Translations under genes and position numbers: made by a program
Source of the DNA: an uncultured Eubacteriales bacterium
Lineage (GTDB): Bacteria; Bacillota; Clostridia; Oscillospirales; CAG-382
DNA: 56,028 nucleotides
NCBI GenBank assembly: GCA_934479825.1
Contig: CAKSOW010000015.1
Coordinates: forward strand, 1-56,028
Direction: 5' to 3'
Shown: in pieces, positions 1 through 8,254 of the stretch
How positions within the stretch are numbered: position 1 is the stretch's first letter
Layout of the letters: every line of letters begins with the position of its first letter
Notes under the pieces: model-generated
Seen by the model: the letters and a program-made list of their open reading frames with translations, nothing else
The model's database searches: none
What the model was told of the DNA's origin: nothing

Positions 1-60
1 ATTTTTCCTTTTGTGTCCATCCTTTTTTTTGCTTGCACTTACATTGTAAATTCAAGCAAG

Positions 61-121
61 CGAAAAAGTAACAGAAACCCGTCTCTTAGGGAAATTTTCC
101 CAAAAAGAAAATTTCCCTAAG
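61..121. terminator. Hairpin downstream of the response regulator; edge of a composite hairpin repeat
   Basis: A perfect 15-bp stem (85-99 with 107-121, 7-nt loop) lies six bases beyond the response-regulator stop codon. Next to it is an AAAAAGTAAC half-module at 64-73. The same 15-bp stem recurs inside the composite repeat at about 50.42-50.45 kb, so this is probably the end of another copy extending left of the window. It may also terminate the regulator transcript, although no strong U-run follows. The first 60 bases show nothing else recognisable. Confidence 0.55.
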
Positions 122-126
122 AACCC

Positions 127-840
127 TTATTCGATGTAGTAGCCCATGCCGCGCTTATTCTTGATATATTGCGGCTCAGAGGGGTTATCCTCAATCTGTT
201 TGCGTAAACGCGTAATGGTCACATCCACCGTGCGCACTTCGCCATAATAGTCGTCATATCCCCACACTTCTTTTAACAGCGCCTCTTGGCGGTATTTTTT
301 ACCGCGATTGCGCGCCAAAAAGACAAGTAACTCATACTGTTGCTTGGAAAGCGATATTTCCTTTCCCTTTTTCTTGACCGAATACGCCGAGCAGTTAATT
401 TCCAAATCTCCGATCTTGATGATCTCCTGCGTTTCCTTTTCCGGCGTAGCCTTAGCCACAGCTTCCCCCGAATACCGGCGGATATTTGCCTTGATGCGCG
501 ACAACAACTCCGCCGTGCTGAACGGCTTGGTCATGTAATCGTCCGCGCCAAGCTCCAAACCAAAAACTTTATCGCGCTCTTCTTCCCGGGCAGTCAGCAT
601 AATAATCGGGGTATCCAGCCGTTCGCGTACCCGGCGGCAAATTTCAAAACCATCCATTTTCGGCAGCATGACGTCCAATAAAATCAAATCGTAGCCACCC
701 GACAAAGCAAGCGCCAATCCCTTTTCACCGTCATAGGCCACATCCGTGTCATACCCCTGTTTTTGCACGTTATAATCCAGAATATCGGCAATGTTTTTCT
801 CATCTTCGACAATGAGAATGCGTTTTTTTCTCTGTTCCAT
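127..840 (-). CDS. OmpR/PhoB-family response regulator
   Basis: Two-component DNA-binding regulator, 237 aa, the normal length. The receiver domain (about residues 7-120) shows the acidic pair E-D after ILIV, the phospho-acceptor Asp in LILLDVMLP, the conserved Thr in MLTA and Lys in TKPF. The C-terminal winged helix (about 140-237) has the RTVDVTITRLRKQIE recognition region and the terminal GMGYYIE typical of PhoB/WalR-like proteins. No histidine kinase lies in the 126 bases downstream, and the upstream neighbour (46-bp gap) is a deacetylase-like gene, so the kinase partner is not visible. It resembles WalR/PhoB regulators, but the specific regulon cannot be assigned. Confidence 0.93.
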   Translation of the reverse strand: MEQRKKRILIVEDEKNIADILDYNVQKQGYDTDVAYDGEKGLALALSGGYDLILLDVMLPKMDGFEICRRVRERLDTPIIMLTAREEERDKVFGLELGADDYMTKPFSTAELLSRIKANIRRYSGEAVAKATPEKETQEIIKIGDLEINCSAYSVKKKGKEISLSKQQYELLVFLARNRGKKYRQEALLKEVWGYDDYYGEVRTVDVTITRLRKQIEDNPSEPQYIKNKRGMGYYIE

Positions 841-886
841 GCGTTTTCTCCATTCAAGTAAATTTTATGGATCTTTCACCGGATTT

Positions 887-2266
887 TTACGGCAGTCCTA
901 CCGTTTCATCAAAAGAAACGATTCTGAACTGCGGATATTTTTCACAAAATTCGATTAACCGCGTCACGACATCCGCCGTGATTGCATGCGAGCCGAACCG
1001 CACATGAAGCGTGCGAACCGTCTTTTCGTTATTTCCGACAAGCGCACTGCACAACGATGTAAACACGTTTTGCGCCCGTCCTGCGCCGTCTCCGGCATCC
1101 AGCGTATAGTGATAGAACCGATACCCTTGTTCCGCGGCATAGGCAAAAAAGCCGTTTTCCTCCAATGCCCGCGTATATCCCGGCACAAGTCGCAACAGGC
1201 GTGCTGTACTCTTGGTCACTAACTTCAACGTTTCCTCGGCTTCGGTAATCCGTGCGCACAGTTCTTCATTGGACAGCACATTTTTCCCGTCCGCAGGCGA
1301 AATATACAATCCCACGGTATGGCCGTCGGCTATCATGCGGCGAACGGTATCAGGATGTGCTAAAAGCGCTTCCTGTGTCACAAAAAAAGAGGCTTTGATA
1401 CTCTCTTTGCGAAGTGCACCGAGAACCGAATCGGTATTGCCGTTCGGCAGGTTGTCGAAAGTCAGATACAAATAGCGAGCCGCAACGTTTTTATAGGGGT
1501 CATCCGGCGGCTTGGGTGTGTCGGTTTCCGTATTTTTCCCGGCATTATCGGGGTCGTCCGAGGGAACGACCGGATCGTCTTTTCCGGTATTATCCGGCGT
1601 ATCATCGGGATTATTCACCGGGTCGTCATTTTTGTCATCCGGATCATTTGTAGATTCATTCTTCACGGGACTATACATTTTTACAAGCTCATTCAGCGTA
1701 TATTTTGCTTTGGAATCGGAAATACGCGCGGCGCGGATCCCGTCCTCCGGATTATCGTAAGATTCAAAATTTATGCGTAAAACGTCGCACACCGCTTTGG
1801 CCGGAACGTAATACGTGCGGTAAAAGAGTTTGGATTCGATATCCAACGTTTCGCCGCTGTCGGTAGTGGTGGTGCCGTTATCGATATCAAACGCGATATA
1901 ATGACCGTTTCGGGTATTATTGATATAAAAGCTGTATGAAATTCGTCCGTAGACCACTTCCAAATAAGAAAACAGAGCAAAAATATCGAGCGGAACATAC
2001 TCTACGCCCTCGCTTACCACAAGCGGAAAGGTTTTGACATTGGCATAAGCGGCGTCCTGACGATAGAGATTCGGTACGATATAGCGCGCTGCACCGGAGG
2101 AATCCGGCGCATTCATGTTTTTATAAGAATCGTACACAGCGTCATTATAAGAAGCAAGGCTTTTGGACGAAGGCAGCACCAGAAAACCGACTGTCAGACA
2201 ACATGCGGCAAAGAGCGAAAGCACACGCTTTCCAATCTGTTTTTTTATCTGTTTCACTGTTACCAC
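887..2266 (-). CDS. Secreted polysaccharide-deacetylase-like protein with degenerate active site
   Basis: 459 aa. GTG start preceded by GGAAAAGG. An N-terminal signal segment (about residues 15-38, ending SLASY) points to export. Residues about 60-190 look like a stalk/copper-amine-oxidase-N-like domain (paired YVPL and YYVPAKAV motifs). A Pro/Asp-rich linker (about 205-255) leads to a NodB-type deacetylase fold with LYLTFDNLP, KASFFVTQEAL and a His-containing VRRMIADGHTVGLYIS segment. Family enzymes carry TFDDGP and HxxxH to bind metal; here the second Asp is Asn and the HxxxH histidines are absent, so catalysis is doubtful. It may act as a wall-binding pseudoenzyme. It lies 46 bp upstream of the response regulator, possibly in one operon. 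Confidence 0.8.
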   Translation of the reverse strand: MVTVKQIKKQIGKRVLSLFAACCLTVGFLVLPSSKSLASYNDAVYDSYKNMNAPDSSGAARYIVPNLYRQDAAYANVKTFPLVVSEGVEYVPLDIFALFSYLEVVYGRISYSFYINNTRNGHYIAFDIDNGTTTTDSGETLDIESKLFYRTYYVPAKAVCDVLRINFESYDNPEDGIRAARISDSKAKYTLNELVKMYSPVKNESTNDPDDKNDDPVNNPDDTPDNTGKDDPVVPSDDPDNAGKNTETDTPKPPDDPYKNVAARYLYLTFDNLPNGNTDSVLGALRKESIKASFFVTQEALLAHPDTVRRMIADGHTVGLYISPADGKNVLSNEELCARITEAEETLKLVTKSTARLLRLVPGYTRALEENGFFAYAAEQGYRFYHYTLDAGDGAGRAQNVFTSLCSALVGNNEKTVRTLHVRFGSHAITADVVTRLIEFCEKYPQFRIVSFDETVGLP

Positions 2267-2397
2267 CGCCTTTTCCGGATTAAAAAAGCAAAAGAATCCT
2301 TAGTGTAATTATACCGCGTTTTGCGGAATAAGTCAAGCACTTTTCCGGTTGAAAGCAGGGATTTTACCGTCAGATAAAGCGGAGGTTTTTTTGTATA

Positions 2398-2467
2398 GGC
2401 AAAAAGAAACCCCGAAAATCCGCTGTTTATGCGGACTTCGGGGATTTTTCTGTTTATTCCCACTCCA
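2398..2467. repeat. attL of element A: left copy of the guaA 3'-end repeat
   Basis: About 70 bp nearly identical (a handful of mismatches) to 25528-25597 at the guaA 3' end. It contains a terminator hairpin (CCCCGAAAATCCGC / GCGGACTTCGGGG) followed by the core TATTCCCACTC at 2455-2465. On the minus strand the core reads GAG-TGG-GAA-TAA (E-W-E-stop), like the end of GuaA. This marks the chromosome/element boundary; moderate-GC backbone lies to the left and AT-rich DNA to the right. Confidence 0.85.
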
Positions 2468-2496
2468 ACTCAGGTATTTAACAGGCAGTAATAATA

Positions 2497-2522
2497 TGCA
2501 CTTATAATACGCTTTTAGTGCA
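2497..2522. promoter_or_regulatory. Inverted TGCACT boxes near the left end of element A
   Basis: TGCACT (2497-2502) and its exact inverse AGTGCA (2517-2522) flank an AT-rich spacer. The same TGCACT motif occurs twice in the divergent repressor/Xis promoter region of this element (9741 and 9812). It could be a repressor or recombination-factor site. About 250 bp between the att core and the first gene hold only these boxes and the arm repeats. Confidence 0.4.
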
Positions 2523-2566
2523 TTTATTCCACGTATTTCAACACTTACAGTTATTTGATTAAAATT

Positions 2567-2586
2567 TTGTAGCCAAATTGTAGCCA
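2567..2586. repeat. Predicted integrase arm-binding repeats, left end of element A
   Basis: Two tandem copies of TTGTAGCCA with an 11-bp period. A near-identical pair lies at the other end of the element (11590-11608), overlapping the integrase stop codon. Paired short repeats inside both ends of a tyrosine-recombinase element are typical arm-type sites; the assignment is inferred. Confidence 0.6.
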
Positions 2587-2721
2587 CCGGCACTGCACCA
2601 AAATTCACCTCATACAATTATTCAAAATGGGTAGTTGTCGGTGGTTTACAGGTTGTTCTGCATATTTTTTATCATCTAACGCATCAAATTCAAAATATTT
2701 TAATTAGTCTAACACATAAAC

Positions 2722-3738
2722 TCAGTTTTTTTGAATTTTTTTGTATATGCTAATTATTTCTGATATTATCGATTCCGAATAAAATGTAGTTTTAGATGAT
2801 TTACTATTGTTTGGATTCAGTTTCCGTGTAAAAGCAAATTTTTTGTTGTTTTTTAGTTCAGCCATTATTTGATTAAACTGTTTCCCTTGTTTAAAACTAT
2901 CCAAACTTTCTCTACATTTACTGCACACTTCTGCATATGATAGCGGGTATTGCTTAATAAATTCTTCATCAGTAATACCAATTTTTTGAGCATTTGGATC
3001 ATTTGAAATTTGGTATTTATTTACCTTTGCATATTTCGCTTCGGCCTCATCTTTAGAAGTAATCGCAATGAGCAAATCACTATTTTTCATTTTCTTCACA
3101 TTTTCCAAATAAATGTCAAACCCCACAACTATGGTATCTTCTACACCATTTTCCTGTAAGTCAGTTATCACCTTCACCATAGAATTAATAAATGCTCTTG
3201 ATTCTTGAGAAGAAATATATTCTGCCGACTTTTTTGTCAAAAAATCCTCCGGTTTGAATGGTAATTTGAAACCTAATGGCAAAATAAATAATCCATCCTT
3301 TTCTAAAATATCTCTGTTAAAATATTTTTTGAGAAATTCAACATAGTTAAGTGCAGCCTTTGCGGTAAGCATAAATATATATGGTTCTAATTGCTCATTA
3401 TAAAAATGAACAATATTATTTCTGTATTTTTCAACAAGTTGTATATTTTCTTTGATTGCAGTAAAGGCATTTCGTTCAAATGAATTTATATATTCGTTGA
3501 CCCATTCAACAGCATTATCCAAAGAGATAGTATGTCCGTCTTTGGTGAAGATAGACTTGCGCTTTAGATATTTTTTAATGAAAGCCTTTAACGCCAACTC
3601 CCAAGCATTCATTATTAAAAGTGTAGTTGTTTCATAACGATATGAAATATTGGGCTTATTATGTATTTCAACTGCCGCAAAATATGCTGAAATCGAGTTT
3701 TTTAACAAATTACTTTGCACCATTTTTCTTTTGGGCAT
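2722..3738 (-). CDS. DUF3644-like protein, defence-island associated
   Basis: 338 aa counting from the ATG at 3738, which has GGAGG seven bases upstream (a GTG three bases earlier is poorly placed). The N-terminal half resembles DUF3644: a helical segment with ETTTLLIMNAWELALKAFI and then RNNIVHF, an R-x4-H arrangement reminiscent of HEPN-type ribonuclease motifs. The family is known from restriction-modification and other defence loci; its activity is not assigned here. It is the last gene of the element A operon, 45 bp after vsr, so it could be an abortive-infection-type accessory to the methyltransferase/nuclease genes. The HEPN comparison is my inference. Confidence 0.65.
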   Translation of the reverse strand: MPKRKMVQSNLLKNSISAYFAAVEIHNKPNISYRYETTTLLIMNAWELALKAFIKKYLKRKSIFTKDGHTISLDNAVEWVNEYINSFERNAFTAIKENIQLVEKYRNNIVHFYNEQLEPYIFMLTAKAALNYVEFLKKYFNRDILEKDGLFILPLGFKLPFKPEDFLTKKSAEYISSQESRAFINSMVKVITDLQENGVEDTIVVGFDIYLENVKKMKNSDLLIAITSKDEAEAKYAKVNKYQISNDPNAQKIGITDEEFIKQYPLSYAEVCSKCRESLDSFKQGKQFNQIMAELKNNKKFAFTRKLNPNNSKSSKTTFYSESIISEIISIYKKIQKN

Positions 3739-3785
3739 CACTTCACCTCCGACATTATTTAAATTTTTTTTGCAAAATAGATTTG

Positions 3786-4211
3786 CTATTCTTTAATATT
3801 TCTCAAAATATTGTAATACAAATATTCAAGTGTGTTTTCCCGCTTGTCTTTTTTTAATTCGCATTCCCAAACAGTTATAACATTCCACCCCAAATTTTCC
3901 AATTCCGCATTAACCGCCTTATCATGTTCGATATTATGAAAAATCTTTGCATTCCAATACTCTGTATTTGATTTAGGCATAACAAAGTATTTGCACCCTT
4001 GATGTCCATGCCAAAAGCAGCCATTCACAAATACAACAGTTTTATATTTCTTCAGTACAATATCCGGTTTGCCTGGCAGGTTTTTCACATTTTTTCTATA
4101 CCGGAGCCCTCTTGCAAATAAATAACTCCGTACAAGCATTTCAGGTTTTGTATTTGCGGCATGTATTTGTGACATATTATAACTTCTTACTTCTTTTGAA
4201 TGTTTATCCAT
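3786..4211 (-). CDS. vsr: Very short patch repair endonuclease Vsr
   Basis: 141 aa, normal length. Vsr nicks 5' of the mismatched T in T:G pairs that arise by deamination of 5-methylcytosine, limiting C-to-T mutation at C5-methylated sites. Visible motifs: RSYNMSQI near the N-terminus, PGKPDIV with the catalytic Asp, VFVNGCFWHGHQGC with zinc and active-site His/Cys residues, PKSNTEYW, and the C-terminal VITVWECEL. It lies seven bases downstream of a C5 methyltransferase, the usual partner, in the element A operon. Assignment is secure; the mismatch context it serves depends on the unknown specificity of the two methyltransferases. Confidence 0.95.
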   Translation of the reverse strand: MDKHSKEVRSYNMSQIHAANTKPEMLVRSYLFARGLRYRKNVKNLPGKPDIVLKKYKTVVFVNGCFWHGHQGCKYFVMPKSNTEYWNAKIFHNIEHDKAVNAELENLGWNVITVWECELKKDKRENTLEYLYYNILRNIKE

Positions 4212-4218
4212 AGCTGCA

Positions 4219-5181
4219 TCACTTCAAATATTTCATAACCGTGTTTGTTACATACCAAAACATTATCGGCGGAATGGCATTTCCGAGTGCCCGATACTGA
4301 GCAGATTCGCTTCCGACAAGCTTAAAATTTTCTGGGAACGACTGTATTCTGGCTACTTCGCGCGGTGTAAATCTTCGGTATCTGCCATTAACCATCAGAA
4401 CAGGATCTGTGCTGTTCAATGAAACTTTTGCCAAATGCGCACCGACTGTGTTACACGGTTTTTCAATATCCTGCGCTCTTCCTTTGTTCATCGCTGCTCT
4501 TTTTCTCATCATACCGTCAACAGCTTTTTGGCTGAAATAATACTTTTCTTCAACACAGTTTTCTATAACCGTTTTCAAAGGTGTGTAATTATCTGCTGCC
4601 TCAATTTCTGCTTTCGGAAAGATGAACTTTATATTTAGATCTTTTCTGAAACCGACAATGATTACACGTTCCCTTTTTTGAGGTACGCCGAATGAAGCAG
4701 CGTTTAATATATCATATTCAACATCATAACCGCAGTTTTCAAACTCTTTAATAATTAAAGGAAATGCACCTTTCTTATTAGCGGTTAAAATTCCTTTTAC
4801 ATTTTCTGCAATAAAGCATTTTGGCTGTCTTTCTCTCAATATTCTGCACATTTCGAAAAATAATTTTCCTCTGTCATCTTTTACACCTAATCTTTTTGGA
4901 TTTTGTGCAACAATCGAAAATGACTGACATGGGAATCCGCCTATAAGAATATCAAAGTCAGGAATTTCATCAGCAGAAATTTCCCGTATATCCCTGTTGT
5001 CCGGAGTTATCCCAAAATTCTCCTTAAACATATTACAGGCATTATCGTCAATATCATTTGCGTAAACAATATCTATTTGATTTTCCGCATAATGTTTTCC
5101 GAGAAAATCAAAACCGCCTAACAGCCCTACATCTGTACCGCCGCAGCCGCAGAATAATGAAGCCACTTTTAACCTTTCCAT
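4219..5181 (-). CDS. DNA (cytosine-5) methyltransferase, second of the pair
   Basis: 320 aa. Motif I is FCGCGGTDVG, motif IV is GGFPCQSFS with the catalytic Cys, motif VI is ENVKG, motif VIII is QKRERVIIVG, motif IX is RFTPREVARIQSFP and motif X is YRALGNAIPP, so all canonical C5 motifs are present. The target-recognition region between VIII and IX is short. Its start overlaps the end of the upstream nuclease gene by 13 bp and it is followed by vsr, indicating translational coupling. It is a different lineage from the other methyltransferase of the operon at 6589-7626 (GPPCQGMS versus GFPCQSFS), so the two may modify different strands of an asymmetric site or different sites. Confidence 0.95.
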   Translation of the reverse strand: MERLKVASLFCGCGGTDVGLLGGFDFLGKHYAENQIDIVYANDIDDNACNMFKENFGITPDNRDIREISADEIPDFDILIGGFPCQSFSIVAQNPKRLGVKDDRGKLFFEMCRILRERQPKCFIAENVKGILTANKKGAFPLIIKEFENCGYDVEYDILNAASFGVPQKRERVIIVGFRKDLNIKFIFPKAEIEAADNYTPLKTVIENCVEEKYYFSQKAVDGMMRKRAAMNKGRAQDIEKPCNTVGAHLAKVSLNSTDPVLMVNGRYRRFTPREVARIQSFPENFKLVGSESAQYRALGNAIPPIMFWYVTNTVMKYLK

Positions 5182-6581
5182 GCTAACAACTCCTCATAAT
5201 TGCCCGACTTTTGCGGATAAAATGTTATTTCTGCACCATCTTTAATGGACATATCTATTAAATCATTTTTATACAGCCGAACAGGATCCTGCAAGATGTA
5301 TAATTTCTTTTCAGATTTGCTTATCATAAGACGATAAACAAAATATCTGTCATGCACTGATTGGGCTGTCCCCCATTCATTAGGCGTCAAATGTATTTTA
5401 TTAAAATGCAGCGGTTTCGAGCTGATAGTAGACTTAACCTCAATATACCTTTTTCGTTCGTCCAACTCAACAGACTGAATATCATAACCCACAGCAAGCT
5501 GTGTCGGAATTCTTTTTATTAAATGAATCAAATCTTCACGGCCGCCAGTTTTAATCCGCTGACATTCATGCCCGAAAACAAGACTTTCCCCGATATCTCC
5601 AATATCCTTTGTTCTCAATTTTTCTGCATCTGCCAGTTTTTCATCATAGAGATTTAAGCTTTGTTTCTGCAATTCTTTATATTCGGTTTCATCTGAAGAG
5701 ATAAATGCAAGCACATCTGTCTCAAATACTGAATCTGCAATATCTCTGTTTACATATTCAAACCAATGCTCCTTACAGCCGTTAATCTCTTCAAGCGTTG
5801 CAGAACGTTTCTCAATCATGCTGTCATAATCAGAAAACCAGTCATTTGACTTTATAAACTTTAGTACAGCCGCATTTTCAAGAGTATTTATATAAAAATT
5901 ATACCCATCGTGAGTAACCAGCAAGTTTGCTATTTCCATGTAATCAATTATATCTCCAGCATAACGGATTATATCACCAGCCTGTTCATATTCAGTTTCA
6001 TTATCCCTGTTGGAAATAATTCTGTTCCATGTCAGCGAAAAATCTTCCTTATCACGAACGCAGCGCAAATCATTAAAAATGCAGTGACAGAATTCTGCTT
6101 TTGTAATATACTGTCTTTTGCCTGTGCTATCCTCGGCATACTTTAAGATTTTTAACAAATACTGTGCAGGTTTAAAACTAACGCCTGCCTCTATAAGTTT
6201 TAAAATCTCATGCGATTTTATATGCGCGCCGGGATATTGGAAGTTATATAAAAACATCTTAAAGCATTCTACTAAATCCTGCTTTTCTGCAAGTTCTTTT
6301 GCTCTCAGCCCCGCTTTGCAGTTTATACCGTCATTCTGTATAAAACCAAAGAGCGAGGATATTTCAGTCCGCCAGTTGTTGATTGTTTTAAGAGTTTTGT
6401 TAATGTTGCCAGGAAAACATCTTATAGCCTGATTTATTTTATTTTCGTATTCGCCGCATGGCAATTCAGGCAATTTTGATATTTCTTCAGCCATATAAAT
6501 CAAAACATTTTCTATATCACCCTTAAAGCGAGGGCGGCAATGGTGTAATCTTATATAATACTCATCAGGTATTTTATACAT
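5169..6581 (-). CDS. DUF3883 / PD-(D/E)xK-type protein, predicted restriction endonuclease
   Basis: 470 aa. The N-terminal 330 residues are helical and unrecognised. The C-terminal part resembles DUF3883: GYDIQSVELDE followed by KRYIEVKST gives a D-x(n)-E-x-K signature (Asp near 366, ExK near 380) of the Mrr-like nuclease fold, then NEWGTAQSVHDRYFVYRL. The gene is wedged between two C5 methyltransferases (7-bp gap upstream, 13-bp overlap downstream) and followed by vsr. Position plus fold makes it the likely cleavage subunit of a two-methyltransferase R-M system. ATG start with AGGAG ten bases upstream. A modification-dependent nuclease is an alternative. Confidence 0.65.
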   Translation of the reverse strand: MYKIPDEYYIRLHHCRPRFKGDIENVLIYMAEEISKLPELPCGEYENKINQAIRCFPGNINKTLKTINNWRTEISSLFGFIQNDGINCKAGLRAKELAEKQDLVECFKMFLYNFQYPGAHIKSHEILKLIEAGVSFKPAQYLLKILKYAEDSTGKRQYITKAEFCHCIFNDLRCVRDKEDFSLTWNRIISNRDNETEYEQAGDIIRYAGDIIDYMEIANLLVTHDGYNFYINTLENAAVLKFIKSNDWFSDYDSMIEKRSATLEEINGCKEHWFEYVNRDIADSVFETDVLAFISSDETEYKELQKQSLNLYDEKLADAEKLRTKDIGDIGESLVFGHECQRIKTGGREDLIHLIKRIPTQLAVGYDIQSVELDERKRYIEVKSTISSKPLHFNKIHLTPNEWGTAQSVHDRYFVYRLMISKSEKKLYILQDPVRLYKNDLIDMSIKDGAEITFYPQKSGNYEELLAWKG

Positions 6582-6588
6582 CTGCTTA

Positions 6589-7626
6589 TTACTCCTTTAT
6601 CTGTTCTTTCAAACTTTTTGCCAAACATTCAGCAAGCAGCGGTGGAACAGCATTTCCGACTTGACGGAACTGCTGTGTTTTGTTTCCCAAAAATATAAAG
6701 TCATCCGGAAAGGACTGCAATCTTGCACATTCCCGAACGGTGGGAACCCGGTTGAATTTATAGTGGAAATGCTGTCTGTGTCCTGTATCGATAGTCGGTG
6801 CCGGCTTTTTGCTCGCAAATCTTGTCCACGCAACATGAAAATTACGTGAATTTATATATTCATCAGGCAAATCCTTGTAATTGCCTCCGTCGGGAACCAA
6901 TGAAATGATTTTTTTTACTTTTTCCGAATGATTTGCCGCTATATGATTATATACAGCGTCAGAATTAGTCCGCATCAGCGTCTGATATTCATTTTGCGGT
7001 TTCGTCAAATATTCTTCCTGTTCAGTTCCTATATCTTTTTCAAGAGTGGGTAAATCTGACAAAGCCATCTCACAGGTGACCGTCTTATTTAATGGTTCAG
7101 GATATATAAATTCTCCATTTTTCATTCCGACGAAAACAACTCTGCGCCTGTTTTGCGGCACTCCGTAATCAGCCGCACATAAAATCTGATATTTTATGTT
7201 ATATCCCATGTCTTCAAACTTTTTAATAATACTGTCTTTAATCTGTCCATTAAACAGTCCCACAAGTCCCGGAACATTTTCAATTACAAATGCCTTGGGC
7301 CGAATTTCATCCACAAGTCTTATGTATGACAAATACAGCTTATTTCTCGGATCATCAAATTTTCTCGGCCCTGATAACGACATTCCCTGGCATGGCGGTC
7401 CTCCGATAATAACATCAATCTTTTTATCACCTATAAGCGGCTTTATATCTTTCGGGTAACTTATAGCAGTAATATCACCGCAAATAGTCTGTGTCTCCGC
7501 ATGGTTTAATTCAAATGTTTCCAATGCTTTTGAATCATTGTCTATGCCCAACAGAATATTATAACCTGCTTTTTCAAAACCGTATGATAAACCACCACAA
7601 CCGCAAAACAAGTCTACAACATTCAT
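6589..7626 (-). CDS. DNA (cytosine-5) methyltransferase, first of the pair
   Basis: 345 aa. Motifs in order: I LFCGCGGLSYGFEKAG, IV IGGPPCQGMSLSG with the catalytic Cys, VI FVIENVPGLV, VIII QNRRRVVFVG, a variable target-recognition region, IX PTVRECARLQSFPDDF and X FRQVGNAVPP. The start lies one base after the small HTH gene and the stop seven bases before the predicted nuclease, so it is co-transcribed with both. It is not a recent duplicate of the methyltransferase at 4219-5181. Specificity cannot be read from the sequence. Confidence 0.95.
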   Translation of the reverse strand: MNVVDLFCGCGGLSYGFEKAGYNILLGIDNDSKALETFELNHAETQTICGDITAISYPKDIKPLIGDKKIDVIIGGPPCQGMSLSGPRKFDDPRNKLYLSYIRLVDEIRPKAFVIENVPGLVGLFNGQIKDSIIKKFEDMGYNIKYQILCAADYGVPQNRRRVVFVGMKNGEFIYPEPLNKTVTCEMALSDLPTLEKDIGTEQEEYLTKPQNEYQTLMRTNSDAVYNHIAANHSEKVKKIISLVPDGGNYKDLPDEYINSRNFHVAWTRFASKKPAPTIDTGHRQHFHYKFNRVPTVRECARLQSFPDDFIFLGNKTQQFRQVGNAVPPLLAECLAKSLKEQIKE

Positions 7627-7627
7627 A

Positions 7628-7816
7628 TTACTTCCGCAACTCCTTATTTTCTTTCTTAATTCTCGAATCGCAGGGTTTTAAAGCTTTTGCCGGAATAGCC
7701 CATGCATCACCTAATTTAAAAACACCATCAATTCTGCCTTCGGCGCACAAAATCTGTACCCGTCTTTGCGATATACCCCATTTTTCTGCCGCTTGACTTG
7801 CAGTAATAAAGTCCAT
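7628..7816 (-). CDS. Small excisionase/MerR-type helix-turn-helix protein heading the R-M operon
   Basis: 62 aa from the ATG at 7816, chosen because GGAG lies eight bases upstream; the earlier in-frame GTG (7825) overlaps that Shine-Dalgarno. FITASQAAEKWGISQRRVQ is a helix-turn-helix, followed by the wing-like GAWAIPAKALKP found in short clostridial DNA-binding proteins. It is first in the element A defence operon and one base from a methyltransferase, so it may be a transcriptional controller of the R-M genes. That role is inferred; no cognate operator was proven. Confidence 0.7.
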   Translation of the reverse strand: MDFITASQAAEKWGISQRRVQILCAEGRIDGVFKLGDAWAIPAKALKPCDSRIKKENKELRK

Positions 7817-7850
7817 ACAATTCACTCCGTATTATATCATTTCACTATAT

Positions 7851-7879
7851 ATTATATTCGACGGGGCGAATGATGTCAA
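7851..7879 (-). promoter_or_regulatory. Consensus promoter of the element A R-M operon
   Basis: On the minus strand TTGACA (7874-7879), a 17-bp spacer and TATAAT (7851-7856) match the vegetative consensus exactly. It lies about 35 bp upstream of the small HTH gene. AT-rich inverted motifs between the -10 and the start codon could be operator sequence. Confidence 0.8.
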
Positions 7880-7982
7880 GACTGATTTGTGAAATTCTAC
7901 AATAATGTTAATTTTTCAGCAAATTCATATGCATTCCGCCGTATAATATACAAATAAAAGTTCTGATAAACATTATATTTCG

Positions 7983-8120
7983 TAGCATAGCAAGCAAAGC
8001 GAGTGAGTACCCACTCACAAAAAATCAATTTTGCTTACTTGCCGTATCCGGGCAGAATAGCAAGCAAAGCAAGTGCAGCCACACTCGCTTAAAATTGATT
8101 TGATTTTTGGGGTAATCCCA
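7983..8120. other. Duplicated hairpin block, possible relic oriT of element A
   Basis: This is the main content of the roughly 440-bp gap between the R-M promoter and the next gene. TAGCAAGCAAAGC occurs twice 70 bp apart (7988-8000 and 8058-8070), each followed by a short inverted repeat (GTGAGT..ACTCAC at 8003-8018 in the first), then a GGG-TAAT-CCC mini-stem near 8110. The arrangement resembles transfer-origin regions of mobilizable elements, but no relaxase gene is nearby. Function is inferred only. Confidence 0.3.
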
Positions 8121-8166
8121 AACCCTTTTTGATTAAATATTTTAAAAATACTGTGTGGACAAATAG

Positions 8167-8230
8167 AGGCTCTTTTTGAGGGGTATTAAGGAATTTATAT
8201 TTCAATGTGAAATCCCCCTCAAAAGAGCCT
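8167..8230 (-). terminator. Long hairpin after the cysteine-rich protein gene
   Basis: AGGCTCTTTTTGAGGGG pairs with CCCCCTCAAAAGAGCCT, about 17 bp with one bulge, around a loop of roughly 30 bases. It sits just downstream of the cysteine-rich protein stop codon (minus strand) and would end that transcript. Confidence 0.6.
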
Positions 8231-8254
8231 TGTATTTATACGGTTTTTTCGCCT

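Noticed and set aside
1..126. Partial histidine kinase gene downstream of the response regulator
   Set aside because: The 126 bases hold only repeat-type hairpins; no kinase coding sequence.
2333..2617. Short frame over the left att site
   Set aside because: It spans the terminator hairpin and att core and has no RBS or homology.
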